Assembly (NCBI GenBank): GCA_018224385.1
Contig: JAGTVB010000109.1
Coordinates: 1 to 49,084 of the forward strand
Direction of reading: 5' to 3'
Length of the DNA stretch: 49,084 bases
Origin: Gammaproteobacteria bacterium
GTDB taxonomy: Bacteria > Pseudomonadota > Gammaproteobacteria > HK1
Each line of letters starts with the position of its first letter. Within the stretch, counting starts at the first letter, position 1. The position numbers were made by a program, and so were the translations under genes. The notes under the pieces were generated by a model. The model searched no databases. It was not told where the DNA came from and worked only from the letters and a program-made list of their open reading frames with translations. Of this stretch, positions 10,287-21,325 are shown one piece after another.

Positions 10287-11729
10287 ATGCCGCGCGTACC
10301 GGTGATTCGACAGGCAATGATGCTGATGGGCGCGGTGGCGGTTGCGCTGCTTGCGTGCCTGCCCCCCGCCGCGGCGCGAAATTTGCCCGAATTCACTCGG
10401 CTCGTAGAGCAGCAACGCGCTTGCGTCGTCAATATCAGTACGTCCCAGAGACAGTCGTTATCCCTCTCTGGGCCGGACGAAGGGACACCATTCCACGGCT
10501 TCTCTGAGGACGCGCCGTTTAACGACTTTCTCGATCGGTTCTTCGGGGAAGGCGAACGGGATGGGTTTGAACCCGAATTGCTGGGATCGGGTTTCATCGT
10601 ATCAGAAGACGGCTATGTGCTCACCAACCATCACGTGGTCGAAAATGCCGACGAGATTAGGGTGCGGCTCAGTGATCGTCGGGAATTCGACGCGCGTGTC
10701 ATCGGGGCTGACCGACGCAGCGACATTGCGCTGCTCAAAATCGAGTCGCAAATACCTTTGCCAGCGGTCAAATTGAGGGTACCAACCCACCTCCAGGTGG
10801 GAGAGTGGGTGCTCGCCATAGGATCACCCTTCGGCTTCGAGCACTCTGTGACAGCGGGCATTGTGAGTGCCAAGGGGCGCAGCTTGCCTAGGGAGAGCTA
10901 CGTGCCATTTATACAGACCGATGTGGCCATCAATCCCGGTAACTCCGGTGGGCCGCTGTTCAATCTCGATGGAGAAGTCGTTGGGGTTAACTCACAAATT
11001 TTCAGCCGCGCCGGTGGGTTCATGGGGTTATCTTTCGCAATCCCCATCGATGTCGTTATGGAGGTCGCTGACCAACTGCGCACCACAGGGCATGTTTCTC
11101 GAGGTTGGCTTGGGGTGTTGATTCAGGATATCGGCGGCGATCTGGCGGAGTCGTTCAGAATGGATAAGCCCGAGGGCGCACTGGTCGCCAAGGTCCTTAG
11201 CGGCAGCCCTGCTGAACGGGCCGGATTGAGAGTCGGCGACGTCGTTGTCGCCTTTAACGAGCATTCCATTGACCGTGCCGCTGATCTACCGCCGATGGTT
11301 GCTCGAACCCCAGCGAACACTCAGATACTCGTCAGTATTGTTCGAGGCGGTACGCTGCAATCACTACCCGTCGTCGTCGGTGAGCTACCGGAGGATGAGG
11401 GCATACGGCCAAAGCCAGCCACGCCGCGGGCAGAAAAAAGGATGAACAACGACTTGCTCGGGTTAGCGGTGGTTGATTTGACGGCGGAACAGCGCGTCCG
11501 CTACACGCTACCCGAGCATGGCGTGTTGATCGAGCGGGTGGAACCCGGCCCGGCTCAGCAAGCAGGTATTCGTACCGGCGACATTCTGCTGTTGCTCGAT
11601 GGCGTGGAAGTAACGAACCGTGACGAGTTCGAAAGGCTGGTAGCGGGTTTGCCGGCGGGTAAGGCGGTTTCTGCGTTAGTTCAGCGTGGCCGCTATCCCC
11701 TGTTTGTCGCCCTCAAGCGACCTCAATAG
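10287..11729 (+). CDS. mucD: Do-family periplasmic serine protease (MucD/DegP)
   Basis: 480 aa; GSGFIVSEDGYVLTNHHVVENADEI; TDVAINPGNSGGPLFNLDGEVVGVNSQI catalytic Ser motif; two PDZ domains. Confidence 0.95.
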   Translation: MPRVPVIRQAMMLMGAVAVALLACLPPAAARNLPEFTRLVEQQRACVVNISTSQRQSLSLSGPDEGTPFHGFSEDAPFNDFLDRFFGEGERDGFEPELLGSGFIVSEDGYVLTNHHVVENADEIRVRLSDRREFDARVIGADRRSDIALLKIESQIPLPAVKLRVPTHLQVGEWVLAIGSPFGFEHSVTAGIVSAKGRSLPRESYVPFIQTDVAINPGNSGGPLFNLDGEVVGVNSQIFSRAGGFMGLSFAIPIDVVMEVADQLRTTGHVSRGWLGVLIQDIGGDLAESFRMDKPEGALVAKVLSGSPAERAGLRVGDVVVAFNEHSIDRAADLPPMVARTPANTQILVSIVRGGTLQSLPVVVGELPEDEGIRPKPATPRAEKRMNNDLLGLAVVDLTAEQRVRYTLPEHGVLIERVEPGPAQQAGIRTGDILLLLDGVEVTNRDEFERLVAGLPAGKAVSALVQRGRYPLFVALKRPQ

Positions 11730-11765
11730 ACCGCAGAGGCTTGGCCATTTCTGAAAGGAACTGGA

Positions 11766-11915
11766 CTAAACGCCTCTTAACAATCACACTATGTACCACC
11801 TAGCGCATGTCGAATGGTCACAGACGATGGCGGAGCGCCCCGTGACGGTGACCATCAAACAAGTGTGAGCGACAGATTTGTACTGTTTAGAGGGCGTTTA
11901 GCGACGCCCTTTTTT
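11766..11915 (+). promoter_or_regulatory. Candidate attenuator-like leader upstream of lepA
   Basis: CTAAACGCC (11766-11774) is the exact reverse complement of GGCGTTTAG (11893-11901), which overlaps the terminator left arm; central 8 bp stem ATGGTCAC/GTGACCAT. Confidence 0.45.
11891..11915 (+). terminator. Intrinsic terminator between mucD and lepA
   Basis: AGGGCGT-TTAGCG-ACGCCCT followed by TTTTT. Confidence 0.75.
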
Positions 11916-11928
11916 CGTTCCCTCCTCT

Positions 11929-13725
11929 ATGCAGCATATTCGAAACTTCTCTATCATCGCCCACATTGATCACGGCAAATCCACTCTCGCGGATCGATTT
12001 ATTGAGATCTGTGGCGCATTGACAGCGCGGGAAATGGCAGAGCAAGTGCTGGATTCTATGGATCTTGAGCGGGAACGGGGCATTACCATCAAAGCCCAGA
12101 GCGTGACCTTAAGCTACCGATCCAGGGGAGGTGAAACCTATCAGCTGAACCTCATCGACACACCAGGACACGTCGATTTCTCCTACGAGGTATCCCGTTC
12201 CCTGGCCGCCTGCGAAGGCGCGCTGTTGGTCGTCGATGCGGCACAAGGGGTCGAGGCCCAGAGCCTGGCGAATTGCTACATTGCCTTGGAGCAGGGCCTG
12301 GAGGTGATCCCGGTGTTGAACAAGATCGATCTACCGAATGCAGAGCCGGACCGAACGGCGGCTGAGATCGAAGATCTCATCGGATTGGAAGCCCGCGACG
12401 CCGTTCGAGTGAGTGCGAAAACAGGGGCGGGCGTAGCCGATCTTCTCGAGATCCTCATTCAACGGATCCCTGCGCCCACCGGCAGTGCGGCGGCGCCGCT
12501 GCAGGCACTCATCGTTGATTCATGGTTTGATAATTATGTCGGCGTGGTCTCGCTGGTTCGGGTCGTGAATGGAGAAATTAAGGTCGGGCAACGTATCCAG
12601 GTCATGTCCACCGGCCGCAGTCACATCGTGGATCGGGTGGGTATCTCGGTTCCCAAGCCCCAAGACCTCGCGCGCTTGACAGCCGGTGAAGTCGGTTACG
12701 TCATCGCGGGGATCAAAGATGTGGACGGTGCGCCGGTTGGAGATACCATTACGGATGCGCGCCGTTTAGCATCGTCGTCATTGCCGGGATTTAAGGCCAG
12801 CAAACCCCAGGTCTATGCGGGCCTTTTTCCGACGGATTCGAAGGACTTTCAGGCGCTGCGCGAGGCGCTTGCGAAATTGCGCCTCAATGATTCTGCACTG
12901 CACTTTGAGCCTGAAGCATCGAGCGCGCTCGGGTTCGGCTTTCGATGCGGCTTTCTTGGCCTGCTTCATATGGAGATCGTGCAAGAGCGTCTAGAAAGAG
13001 AGTACGCCCTGACGCCAATTACCACGGCACCGAGCGTTGTCTACGAAGCGTTAAGCACCGATGGGAAGGTAAGCTACGTCGCCAATCCGGCCCAATTACC
13101 GCCTTCCAATCAACTCGTTGAGCTGCGCGAACCGATTGTTTTGGCTGATATCCTTGTGCCCGAGCGGTATGTCGGCAGTGTGATGACCCTATGCGTCGAG
13201 AAACGCGGAGTCCAAAAGCAGCTGCAGTACTTCGCCAGGCAGGTGTCACTGCGCTATGAATTGCCACTGAGCGAGGTGGTGTGGGATTTTTTTGATCGGC
13301 TGAAGTCGGTAAGCCGAGGTTATGCTTCATTGGATTATCATTTTGTGCGCTATCAACGCGCGGATTTGGTAAAACTCGACACCCTCATTAACGGTGAATG
13401 CGTGGATGCATTGTCGACTATTGTTCATCGGGATAAGAGCCATTTGGTTGGCCGTGAGGTAACGAGTAGTCTTCGAGCCATCATTCCTCGACAGATGTTC
13501 GATATCGCAATCCAGGCCGCTATCGGCTCTCAGATAGTGGCGCGGCAAACAGTAAAAGCCTTGCGCAAGAACGTGACTGCCAAATGCTATGGAGGTGATG
13601 TCACGCGCAAGCGCAAGCTGCTCGAAAAACAAAAGGCAGGTAAAAAGCGCATGAAACGGTTGGGTAAAATAGAGATACCTCAAGAGGCGTTCCATGCCGT
13701 GCTAAAGGTGGGGAAGGATCAATGA
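11929..13725 (+). CDS. lepA: Translation elongation factor 4 (LepA)
   Basis: 598 aa; [59 protein letters not shown]. Confidence 0.98.
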   Translation: MQHIRNFSIIAHIDHGKSTLADRFIEICGALTAREMAEQVLDSMDLERERGITIKAQSVTLSYRSRGGETYQLNLIDTPGHVDFSYEVSRSLAACEGALLVVDAAQGVEAQSLANCYIALEQGLEVIPVLNKIDLPNAEPDRTAAEIEDLIGLEARDAVRVSAKTGAGVADLLEILIQRIPAPTGSAAAPLQALIVDSWFDNYVGVVSLVRVVNGEIKVGQRIQVMSTGRSHIVDRVGISVPKPQDLARLTAGEVGYVIAGIKDVDGAPVGDTITDARRLASSSLPGFKASKPQVYAGLFPTDSKDFQALREALAKLRLNDSALHFEPEASSALGFGFRCGFLGLLHMEIVQERLEREYALTPITTAPSVVYEALSTDGKVSYVANPAQLPPSNQLVELREPIVLADILVPERYVGSVMTLCVEKRGVQKQLQYFARQVSLRYELPLSEVVWDFFDRLKSVSRGYASLDYHFVRYQRADLVKLDTLINGECVDALSTIVHRDKSHLVGREVTSSLRAIIPRQMFDIAIQAAIGSQIVARQTVKALRKNVTAKCYGGDVTRKRKLLEKQKAGKKRMKRLGKIEIPQEAFHAVLKVGKDQ

Positions 13726-14552
13726 GGTTTGATTTCCCGACAATCATGGTCCTGTTGGTGGTCGTCACGGGCGCCATCTGGATGTTCGATGTGCTCGTGC
13801 TCGCGCCGCGTCGACGCCTAGCGATGGCTCGCTCTGGCGCGGGAGCGGGGACCGATAGGTCTAAAAGCGAAGCACTACCGCAGCCGGCACCGGTGCCGAA
13901 AATTGTTGAGTACGCACGCTCGTTCTTTCCCGTTTTTCTTATCGTGCTGATTGTGCGATCGTTTGTGGTAGAACCGTTTCGTATTCCTTCAGGCTCTATG
14001 ATGCCCACCCTTGAAATCGGCGATTTTATTCTTGTTAATAAGTTTTCGTACGGTATTCGTTTGCCCATTCTTGATAAGAAGGTCATTTCGATCGGGGACC
14101 CCAAACGTGGTGATGTCATGGTCTTTCGCTACCCCGAGGACCCCTCAACGCCTTTCATAAAACGCGTGGTGGGTTTGCCTGGCGATCGGATCGGATACTA
14201 CGATAAGGTACTGTACATCAACGGTGAGCCCGCCATGCAAGAACGGATCGGTATCTACACCGGGGCAGGGCGCGGAAGCAATATGATCGGCGCTAGCGAA
14301 CGCATTGAGCACCTGGCCTCTAAGGAGCACACGATCTTGATACAGCCAGGCTATCCTTCTTTGCCGACAGAAATGGTCGTCCCGCCAGGCACGTACTTCG
14401 TGCTCGGGGACAACCGCGACAATAGCCGCGATAGCCGTTACTGGGGTACCGTTCCAGATAAGTATCTGATTGGAAGGGCATTTCTTATCTGGATGAACTG
14501 GGACTGGGGATCGGGAATCGCTTGGAAGCGTATCGGCGAACCGATCCAATAG
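13722..14552 (+). CDS. lepB: Signal peptidase I
   Basis: [75 protein letters not shown] overlap with lepA. Confidence 0.97.
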   Translation: MRFDFPTIMVLLVVVTGAIWMFDVLVLAPRRRLAMARSGAGAGTDRSKSEALPQPAPVPKIVEYARSFFPVFLIVLIVRSFVVEPFRIPSGSMMPTLEIGDFILVNKFSYGIRLPILDKKVISIGDPKRGDVMVFRYPEDPSTPFIKRVVGLPGDRIGYYDKVLYINGEPAMQERIGIYTGAGRGSNMIGASERIEHLASKEHTILIQPGYPSLPTEMVVPPGTYFVLGDNRDNSRDSRYWGTVPDKYLIGRAFLIWMNWDWGSGIAWKRIGEPIQ

Positions 14553-14592
14553 CTGCCATCATCAAGTTGCCAAGGCAAAGGGAGATTAAGCA

Positions 14593-14970
14593 ATGGAGTA
14601 TCATCAACGGCAACAAGGAATCACTGCGATTGGTTTGGTCCTATGGTTAATTATTCTCGCGGTCGGGGCTCTGCTCACGCTGCGGCTTTTTCCCATCTAC
14701 ATGGAGAGCTTCAAGATAGACACGGCAATGCAGAGCGTCGTTGACGATCCAGCGGTGGCAGAGAAGTCGAATCGCGAGCTTGTCGAGGCGTTGCTGCGCC
14801 GTTTTGACATTGACGACGTGCAGCGTATCGATAGTCGAAACTATAGAAATCACGTTAAGATCGAGAAAAAGCACGGCAAAGTCGCCATTATGGTGACCTA
14901 CCGTGCGGAAGCGCCCTTGTTCCGAAATCTCAGCCTCGTGGCCGATTTTCGCAAGCAAACCCAGAATTAG
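14593..14970 (+). CDS. DUF4845 domain protein
   Basis: Small single-TM protein between lepB and rnc: MEYHQRQQGITAIGLVLWLIILAVGALLTLRLFPIYMESFKI. Confidence 0.85.
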   Translation: MEYHQRQQGITAIGLVLWLIILAVGALLTLRLFPIYMESFKIDTAMQSVVDDPAVAEKSNRELVEALLRRFDIDDVQRIDSRNYRNHVKIEKKHGKVAIMVTYRAEAPLFRNLSLVADFRKQTQN

Positions 14971-14975
14971 CCTTC

Positions 14976-15650
14976 ATGCAACCCTCGCCCGCGGTAGATG
15001 ATCGGATAGGCTATCGGTTCAGCGATGAGCGCTTGCTGGAGCGGGCGCTGACGCACCGAAGTGCTTCCCGAAGGCACAATGAACGTCTCGAGTTCCTGGG
15101 CGATGCCGTGCTGAATTTCCTAATCGCTGACGCTTTGTACCAACACATGCCCGAGGCGCGGGAAGGTGAACTCACCCGTTGGCGCGCCAACCTCGTGCGG
15201 CGTCAAACGCTAGCGGCCCTTGCTCGAAAGCTGGCTCTTGGACGGCACCTCAAATTGGGAAGCGGGGAGATCAAGACCCGCGGCGCGGAACGAGATTCCA
15301 TTCTTGCAGACGCATTCGAGGCCGTGATCGGTGCCGTTTATCTTGACGGTGGCCTGGAGGCGTGTCGAACCATGGTGTTGCGATTGTTCGCGCCGCATTT
15401 CTTCCCTGCTCCTGGAGAAAAGAGTGTCAAAGATCCTAAGACGCGCTTGCAGGAGGCGGTGCAGTCCCAAAACCTGCCATTACCGACCTATGCCGTTGTG
15501 CGTGTCGAGGGTGCGGCCCATGAGCAACGCTTTACCGTTGCCTGCCAAGTGCGCGGCATGGTGGAGGCGGTGGAAGGGTTTGGAAGCAGCCGGCGGCGGG
15601 CGGAGCAAGAGGCCGCCCGCAAGGCTCTTGCATTGATTGCGCATGGATAA
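14976..15650 (+). CDS. rnc: Ribonuclease III
   Basis: LTHRSASRRHNERLEFLGDAVLNFLIADALY; C-terminal dsRBD. Confidence 0.97.
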   Translation: MQPSPAVDDRIGYRFSDERLLERALTHRSASRRHNERLEFLGDAVLNFLIADALYQHMPEAREGELTRWRANLVRRQTLAALARKLALGRHLKLGSGEIKTRGAERDSILADAFEAVIGAVYLDGGLEACRTMVLRLFAPHFFPAPGEKSVKDPKTRLQEAVQSQNLPLPTYAVVRVEGAAHEQRFTVACQVRGMVEAVEGFGSSRRRAEQEAARKALALIAHG

Positions 15651-16545
15651 ATCGAAATTTCGGTGTGGGTACGCGGCGATCATTGGCCGGACTAACGTTG
15701 GCAAATCAACGCTACTGAATCGCATGCTGGGGCAGAAAATCAGCGTTACCTCCCGCAAGCCCCAAACTACCCGTCAACGCCTATTGGGAATTAAGACCAC
15801 CTCAAGCTATCAGGTCATTTATGTTGATACCCCCGGGCTTCATCAACACGACAACCGTGCGCTGAATCGTTACATGAACCAGGCGGCAGGCAACGCATTG
15901 TTAGGGGTTGACGTGGTCATCTGGCTGGTGGAGGCGATGCGCTGGACCGAGATGGACGCCCAAATCTTGGGACGTTTGTCGGTTCGACCAACACCGGTGT
16001 TGGTGGGCGTAAATAAAATCGATCGAATCATACCGAGAAAGAAGCTGTTGCCTTTTCTCGAAGTGATTTCCAAGTATTCGATGGTCACAGAAGTCATTCC
16101 CTTGGCTGTGCGGCGTGGTGAGAACGTGCAGCGTCTCGAAGAGATTGTGGTTCGGTATCTCCCAGAACAGGAGGCGATTTTTCCAGAGGATCAGATCACC
16201 GACCGTAGCAGCCAATTCCTAGCTGCCGAGTTCATTCGGGAAAAGCTTATTCGCCGGCTTGGACAAGAGCTGCCTTATCGGCTGAATGTCCAGATCGAGC
16301 AGAGCATTGAGCACGGCCAATTGCTGCACGTGGATGCCATTATTTGGGTGGAAAAGACGTCGCAAAAGGCTATCGTCATCGGCGAACGAGGACAAGTGCT
16401 CAAGGATGTGGGGTCAGCGGCTAGAAAAGACCTGGAGCGCCTGTTCGATCGGCAGGTTTTTCTGCGATTGTGGGTCAAAGTGAAACAAGGCTGGTCGAAT
16501 GATGAGCAGGCCCTGCCCCGCATGGGCTTCGGCGAGCACTGGTAG
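15643..16545 (+). CDS. era: GTPase Era
   Basis: CGYAAIIGRTNVGKSTLLNRMLGQKISVTSRKPQTTRQRLLGIKT; KH domain; overlaps rnc. Confidence 0.97.
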   Translation: MDKSKFRCGYAAIIGRTNVGKSTLLNRMLGQKISVTSRKPQTTRQRLLGIKTTSSYQVIYVDTPGLHQHDNRALNRYMNQAAGNALLGVDVVIWLVEAMRWTEMDAQILGRLSVRPTPVLVGVNKIDRIIPRKKLLPFLEVISKYSMVTEVIPLAVRRGENVQRLEEIVVRYLPEQEAIFPEDQITDRSSQFLAAEFIREKLIRRLGQELPYRLNVQIEQSIEHGQLLHVDAIIWVEKTSQKAIVIGERGQVLKDVGSAARKDLERLFDRQVFLRLWVKVKQGWSNDEQALPRMGFGEHW

Positions 16546-16553
16546 TTCCGCAA

Positions 16554-17291
16554 GTGCCCTCCGTACATCCCCACCGTGCTTTTATCCTGCATACTCGTCC
16601 ATATGGCGAGACCAGTCTGTTGCTCGAAGCCTTTAGCGCTGACTTTGGGCGTGTCGGATTGCTTGCCAAGGGCGCACGCCGGGGCAAGTCCCGCGGGCGT
16701 GGCCTCCTGCAGCCGTTTCGCCTGCTATTGCTGTCCTGGCTGAGGCGACGAGAACTCGGGCTGGTCACCGCTGTCGAGGCTGACATGCCCTTCCCATTGC
16801 TGCAGGGACGGGCGGTGTTGAGCGGGTTCTATCTTAATGAGCTGTTGCTTCGATTACTGCAGCGCGATGATCCTCAGCCGCAGTTATTTGAGAGTTACCT
16901 AACGGCCGTTCGTGAGCTGGCCGAGCAGCCCCGAGAAGAACCCATACTTCGAGTTTTCGAGAAGCGTCTGTTGGACGCCTTAGGTTATGGCCTGACGCTC
17001 GACAGAGACGTGCAGAGAGGGCAGCGCATCGATCCCAATGCCGTTTATTACTATCGGCTCGATTGCGGACCGGTGCTGGAGCCAGCCTTTGGTCCGTTCG
17101 AAGTACAGATAGGTGGACGAACACTGCTTGCTCTGGCACAAGGTCATGTCAGTGAATCCACCGAGTTGCTGGAAGCCAAGCGCCTATTGCGACTCGCTTT
17201 AAAACAGCAGCTAGGAGAGAAGCCATTGATGAGCCGCACCCTTTTTCGAAAGCCGATTGACTGGTCGCCTGCGCCTGCCGAAAAGGTTTGA
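16554..17291 (+). CDS. recO: DNA repair protein RecO
   Basis: HRAFILHTRPYGETSLLLEAFSADFGRVGLLAKGARR; position after era. Confidence 0.93.
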   Translation: MPSVHPHRAFILHTRPYGETSLLLEAFSADFGRVGLLAKGARRGKSRGRGLLQPFRLLLLSWLRRRELGLVTAVEADMPFPLLQGRAVLSGFYLNELLLRLLQRDDPQPQLFESYLTAVRELAEQPREEPILRVFEKRLLDALGYGLTLDRDVQRGQRIDPNAVYYYRLDCGPVLEPAFGPFEVQIGGRTLLALAQGHVSESTELLEAKRLLRLALKQQLGEKPLMSRTLFRKPIDWSPAPAEKV

Positions 17292-17490
17292 GCAACGGTT
17301 TCAGCAATGTTGCGAGCGCGGCGGGAGCCGGGAAGCTGGCTCCGAAGGAGCGGCGAGTCCCCGCGGTGGTGGGAGTAACGACTGGAGTGTCCGTGGGTGT
17401 GCGTGAGGCGCGCGCTCCGCCGTGCCATGCCGCGCCCGCTAGGGCAAGCGCAGGAATGTCACAACGGCGTCAGCCCATGGAGCGACCGGG
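17289..17490. repeat. Dispersed repeat family 1, copy A (diverged), filling the recO-acpS gap
   Basis: tgagcaacggtttcagcaatgttgcgagcg and ctggagtgtccgtgggtgtgcgtgagg match 28864 copy B (agaagctgttttaaaaatgtcgcgagcg ... ctggagtctccaagggtgtatccgagg). Confidence 0.55.
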
Positions 17491-17493
17491 ATA

Positions 17494-17877
17494 ATGATTT
17501 ATGGTATCGGCGTGGATCTCGTGCGCGTTTCCAGGATCGCGACGGCGTTGTCACGCTTCGGTGAGCGATTCGCGCAGCGCATTCTTTCAGATGCAGAGTT
17601 GCAAGCATGGAGACGAACGCCGCGCAGGGCGGATTTTGTTGCCAAGCACTTTGCCGCGAAAGAGGCGTGGGTAAAAGCGCTCGGCACCGGTTTTCGCGGC
17701 GGGCTTAGCTGGCGCGAGATCGAGATCCTTAATGACTCACTGGGGAAGCCCTACATCGTGTGCGACGGTCGCGCCCGGGAGATGCTCGTAGAGCGTGGTA
17801 TTGGTTCGAGCCATCTTAGCTTAAGCGACGAGGACCCGTTCGCCATTGCCTTTGTGATCTTGCTGCTGCACCCGTGA
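17494..17877 (+). CDS. acpS: Holo-[acyl-carrier-protein] synthase
   Basis: MIYGIGVDLVRVSRIATALSRFGERFAQRILSDAEL; FVAKHFAAKEAWVKALGTGF. Confidence 0.96.
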   Translation: MIYGIGVDLVRVSRIATALSRFGERFAQRILSDAELQAWRRTPRRADFVAKHFAAKEAWVKALGTGFRGGLSWREIEILNDSLGKPYIVCDGRAREMLVERGIGSSHLSLSDEDPFAIAFVILLLHP

Positions 17878-18174
17878 CGGTGGGCCTGATCCAGTGTCGT
17901 TTATTGGTATTGTCCCCAATCGCTGCCTTAAATAGAGGTCGGGCGCCACGCAAGCTCAGCGCGGCGCCGCTCAATGAATTTCCCCCACCTATCGACTTCG
18001 CGTTATTCGTCTTCCCTAAGACTGAGTCGTAGTCGTGTTGGCTTGCGGCTGTTCGAGACTCCGCGAGGCATTCTTCTGTCCTTGGCGCCACTCGAGGCGG
18101 CTCAGGAGCAAAGATCGCGTCATTCTTAACATGGCGGTTAACCGTAACTCCAGCTGCTTGCCGTGATGGTTGCG

Positions 18175-20724
18175 TCAGCCTTCTTCAGCCCTTTCACGCC
18201 CGCTTTCGGTCCCGTTTTGCGTTTGATGCGTTCTCGGCGTAGCGATTTCTTCTTTGCCGGCGTCCCGATGCTCGGCAGGGGTAGACGAGGCGGTGTGTTT
18301 TACGCTTGTGCCACTCGCCGGGACATCCGCCGCCAGTGATGCTCGCGACTCGGTGCTGATGTCGTGGCTGGATATCTGTCCTGCAGGCGCGCCTAGAGAA
18401 GTTGACTGGGGGATACGTGTTGGCGCTTCCTGCTCTGGTGGTGTCGACCGAACGGATGGCGCGTTCGTCCGATGATCCTCAGTAAACTCACCGACCGAGT
18501 GCGAAGCACGGTCATGCATCAGGGGCTCGGCCCTGCTTTCGGCGGGGCCGCGAGCGGTGCGTTCTGAGTCTTGCGCTTCGAGGCGGCGCTCTGACTGGGC
18601 CGCCATACCCTCAGCTCGCTGCGAGGGCTCGCCTGGACTTTGCGTACTCTCGCCGGCTTCTCGCGAGCGGTTTCGACTCCCATTGCCTCGTCGCCCTCTT
18701 CGGGGGCGGGATCGAGCGGCACCGGGACTGAGCCTCGTCATGGCACTTTGCGTCTTGACAGTTTCCTCGGCGACGGAATCTTGATTGGTCTGCCGGACTT
18801 CAACCTCATCTTCTGGGGCCGCAGTCACGGGAGCGGCTTGTTCGAACTTGCTGTCGGTACTGTCAGGACGCGGTGAAGAATTGCCGGTGCTCATTCTTGC
18901 GCTACGACGCCGCTGGCTTACTTGTCCACTTCGCCGGGAGGGTCCTCGGCGGCGTTCACTGTCAAATCGCCGTGATTGAGTCTGCTCCGTGGTCGGGGAA
19001 GGTTCGCTGGCAGATTGTCTTTCTCGTGGCTCGGATTCCTCTTGTCCGCCGAATACAGAGGCCCAAAGTTTGCGAATGAAGCCTCCCTCGCTTTTGCGAC
19101 TGCTTTCGGGTACTGGCGTCGGGGGGACGATGCTTTTCACTGCTGGCTCGGGATGCCTGAGTTGTTCGCTGCCCGTTACGAACTGCGGAAGCGGTTGGGA
19201 CTTGGTGGCCAGGTCATAGCTTGGCGGCCGGTTCACTTCACTTCCCAGATCAGCTTGTCGAATTCTCAGGATGCTGTAATGGGGCGTCTCCATGCTGGCA
19301 TCGGGCACGAACACGATCTGTATCTGCTGGCCTTTCTCAATAGCGTGTATTGACCCCCGCTTCTCATTGAGAAGATAAGTACCGACATCGATTGGCAGCC
19401 GCACCACGATTCTTCCGGTGTTCTCCTTTACGGCATCTTCTTCGACCACGCGCAGAATGGATAGCGCGAGGGATTCAATGCTGCGCACGCTACCCTGTCC
19501 ACTACAACGGGGACAAGTCTCCAAGCTGAGTTCTCCAAGGGACGTGCGCACCCGCTGCCGGGACATTTCCAGCAACCCGAAGCGCGAGATGCGGCCTACT
19601 TGCACTCGCGCTCGGTCCATCTTTAAGGACTCCCAAAGGCGTTTTTCCACCTCCCGCTGGTTGCGCGGTACTGCCATGTCGATGAAATCGATAACCATGA
19701 GCCCGCCGATGTCGCGCAGGCGCAGCTGCCGCGCGATTTCTGCGACCGCCTCGAGGTTGGTTGTTAGCGCCGTCTCCTCAATGTCCACACCCTTCGTCGC
19801 CTGGGCGGAGTTGATATCGATGGATACCAGCGCCTCGGTACGATCGATGACGATGGAGCCCCCTGACGGCAAACGCACGGAATGCTCGAATGCCGACTCG
19901 ATCTGGCTTTCGATCTGGTAACGGCTGAACAGCGGAACGGTGTCTTCGTAGCACTTGACTTTATTCAGGCTGTGGGGCATTACCTGCCGCATAAAGTGGC
20001 AGGCCTGCTCATAGATCTCCGGGTTATCAATAACGATCTCGCCGATATCTTGACGGAAATAGTCGCGGATCGCGCGAATGATTAAATTACTTTCTTGAAA
20101 AATGAGAAAGGGTGCCGTCTGGGCTTGCGCCGCCGTCTCGATCGCCTGCCAGACATGCAACAGATAATCGAGGTCCCATTGGAGTTCTTCACCGGACTTG
20201 CCGACGCCGGCGGTGCGCACGATAAGTCCCATGCCGGAAGGGACGTTTAGGCTGCTCAAGATTTCTCGCAGCTCGTGCCGCTCTTCGCCCTCGACCCGCC
20301 GCGAGATCCCGCCCGCCCGCGGGTTGTTGGGCATAAGCACCATGTAGCGGCCGGCGAGGCTAATAAACGTGGTAAGGGCCGCTCCCTTGTTGCCACGCTC
20401 CTCCTTATCGACTTGAACAATGAGCTCCTGGGACTCCTCGAGCACATCCTTTATATTGACTCGGGCAAGACTCTCGGTTGCTTTATTAGCAAAATACTCT
20501 CTGGAAATTTCTTTGAAAGGGAGAAATCCATGACGCTCCGCCCCATAGTCTATAAAGGCGGCCTCAAGGCTCGGCTCAATCCGGGTAATTTTCCCTTTAT
20601 AAATATTGCCTTTTCGTTGGCCGCGAGAGGGCACCTCGATGTCGAGGTCGTATAGATACTGCCCATCCACCATCGCAACGCGCAGCTCTTCTGGCTGAGT
20701 CGCGTTGATCAGCATTCTCTTCAT
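18175..20724 (-). CDS. rne: Ribonuclease E
   Basis: [69 protein letters not shown]; long Arg/Pro/Ser-rich C-terminal scaffold; start moved to 20724 from the ORF start at 20919. Confidence 0.97.
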   Translation of the reverse strand: MKRMLINATQPEELRVAMVDGQYLYDLDIEVPSRGQRKGNIYKGKITRIEPSLEAAFIDYGAERHGFLPFKEISREYFANKATESLARVNIKDVLEESQELIVQVDKEERGNKGAALTTFISLAGRYMVLMPNNPRAGGISRRVEGEERHELREILSSLNVPSGMGLIVRTAGVGKSGEELQWDLDYLLHVWQAIETAAQAQTAPFLIFQESNLIIRAIRDYFRQDIGEIVIDNPEIYEQACHFMRQVMPHSLNKVKCYEDTVPLFSRYQIESQIESAFEHSVRLPSGGSIVIDRTEALVSIDINSAQATKGVDIEETALTTNLEAVAEIARQLRLRDIGGLMVIDFIDMAVPRNQREVEKRLWESLKMDRARVQVGRISRFGLLEMSRQRVRTSLGELSLETCPRCSGQGSVRSIESLALSILRVVEEDAVKENTGRIVVRLPIDVGTYLLNEKRGSIHAIEKGQQIQIVFVPDASMETPHYSILRIRQADLGSEVNRPPSYDLATKSQPLPQFVTGSEQLRHPEPAVKSIVPPTPVPESSRKSEGGFIRKLWASVFGGQEESEPRERQSASEPSPTTEQTQSRRFDSERRRGPSRRSGQVSQRRRSARMSTGNSSPRPDSTDSKFEQAAPVTAAPEDEVEVRQTNQDSVAEETVKTQSAMTRLSPGAARSRPRRGRRGNGSRNRSREAGESTQSPGEPSQRAEGMAAQSERRLEAQDSERTARGPAESRAEPLMHDRASHSVGEFTEDHRTNAPSVRSTPPEQEAPTRIPQSTSLGAPAGQISSHDISTESRASLAADVPASGTSVKHTASSTPAEHRDAGKEEIATPRTHQTQNGTESGRERAEEG

Positions 20725-21325
20725 GTTGACATCCCGTGCAGGTGCGTAACAGTGGTCCCGACCGGCAGCGGAACACTTGCTGATGGTAAAGCTGGAAACA
20801 AGGCCGAACTTCCCATTAACTCGCAATGGGAATGCGCGATGGCAGGTCAGGGAGGGGATAGGGTGCGATGCTACGGCCGCAATGCCTAACCGGTGGGATG
20901 CTCCTCGAGCGCCAAGCACTCACAGTTGAATGTCTGTGTCTTGAAAACAGGGCACTTGAGCCAGCAGGATCTTGCGGCCGCTCTGGTGTGCCTCAAGGGT
21001 TTCATCCTGACCATTTCGTCTCCCTATGCGGTATCCTTGTCGGACCCGCTGCCGACGGAACGTTACCGTGTTCTCCGGGCTCAATGCTGTGTGTCTTGCT
21101 CGCACTCTGCCGGTGCGCGTCGCGCCTGTTGCACTCAACAGCAAGCGACATTCAAACCTTCGAACCCAGCTCTGTTCAACATCATCATTGGCGCTGTGCT
21201 GCCTCGTATCCGGGTGACGAGCACAAGCCTATGGGTTCCGCTTATCCTAGACCTATTAACTATAACAACGTTGGTCTATCTATAGCAATGTTGGGCCATT
21301 TCAGCAAACTGTTATCATTGCCTGC

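Noticed and set aside
18175-19100. Multiple plus-strand ORFs over the rne 3' half
   Set aside because: Shadow ORFs of the Arg/Pro/Ser-rich RNase E scaffold domain
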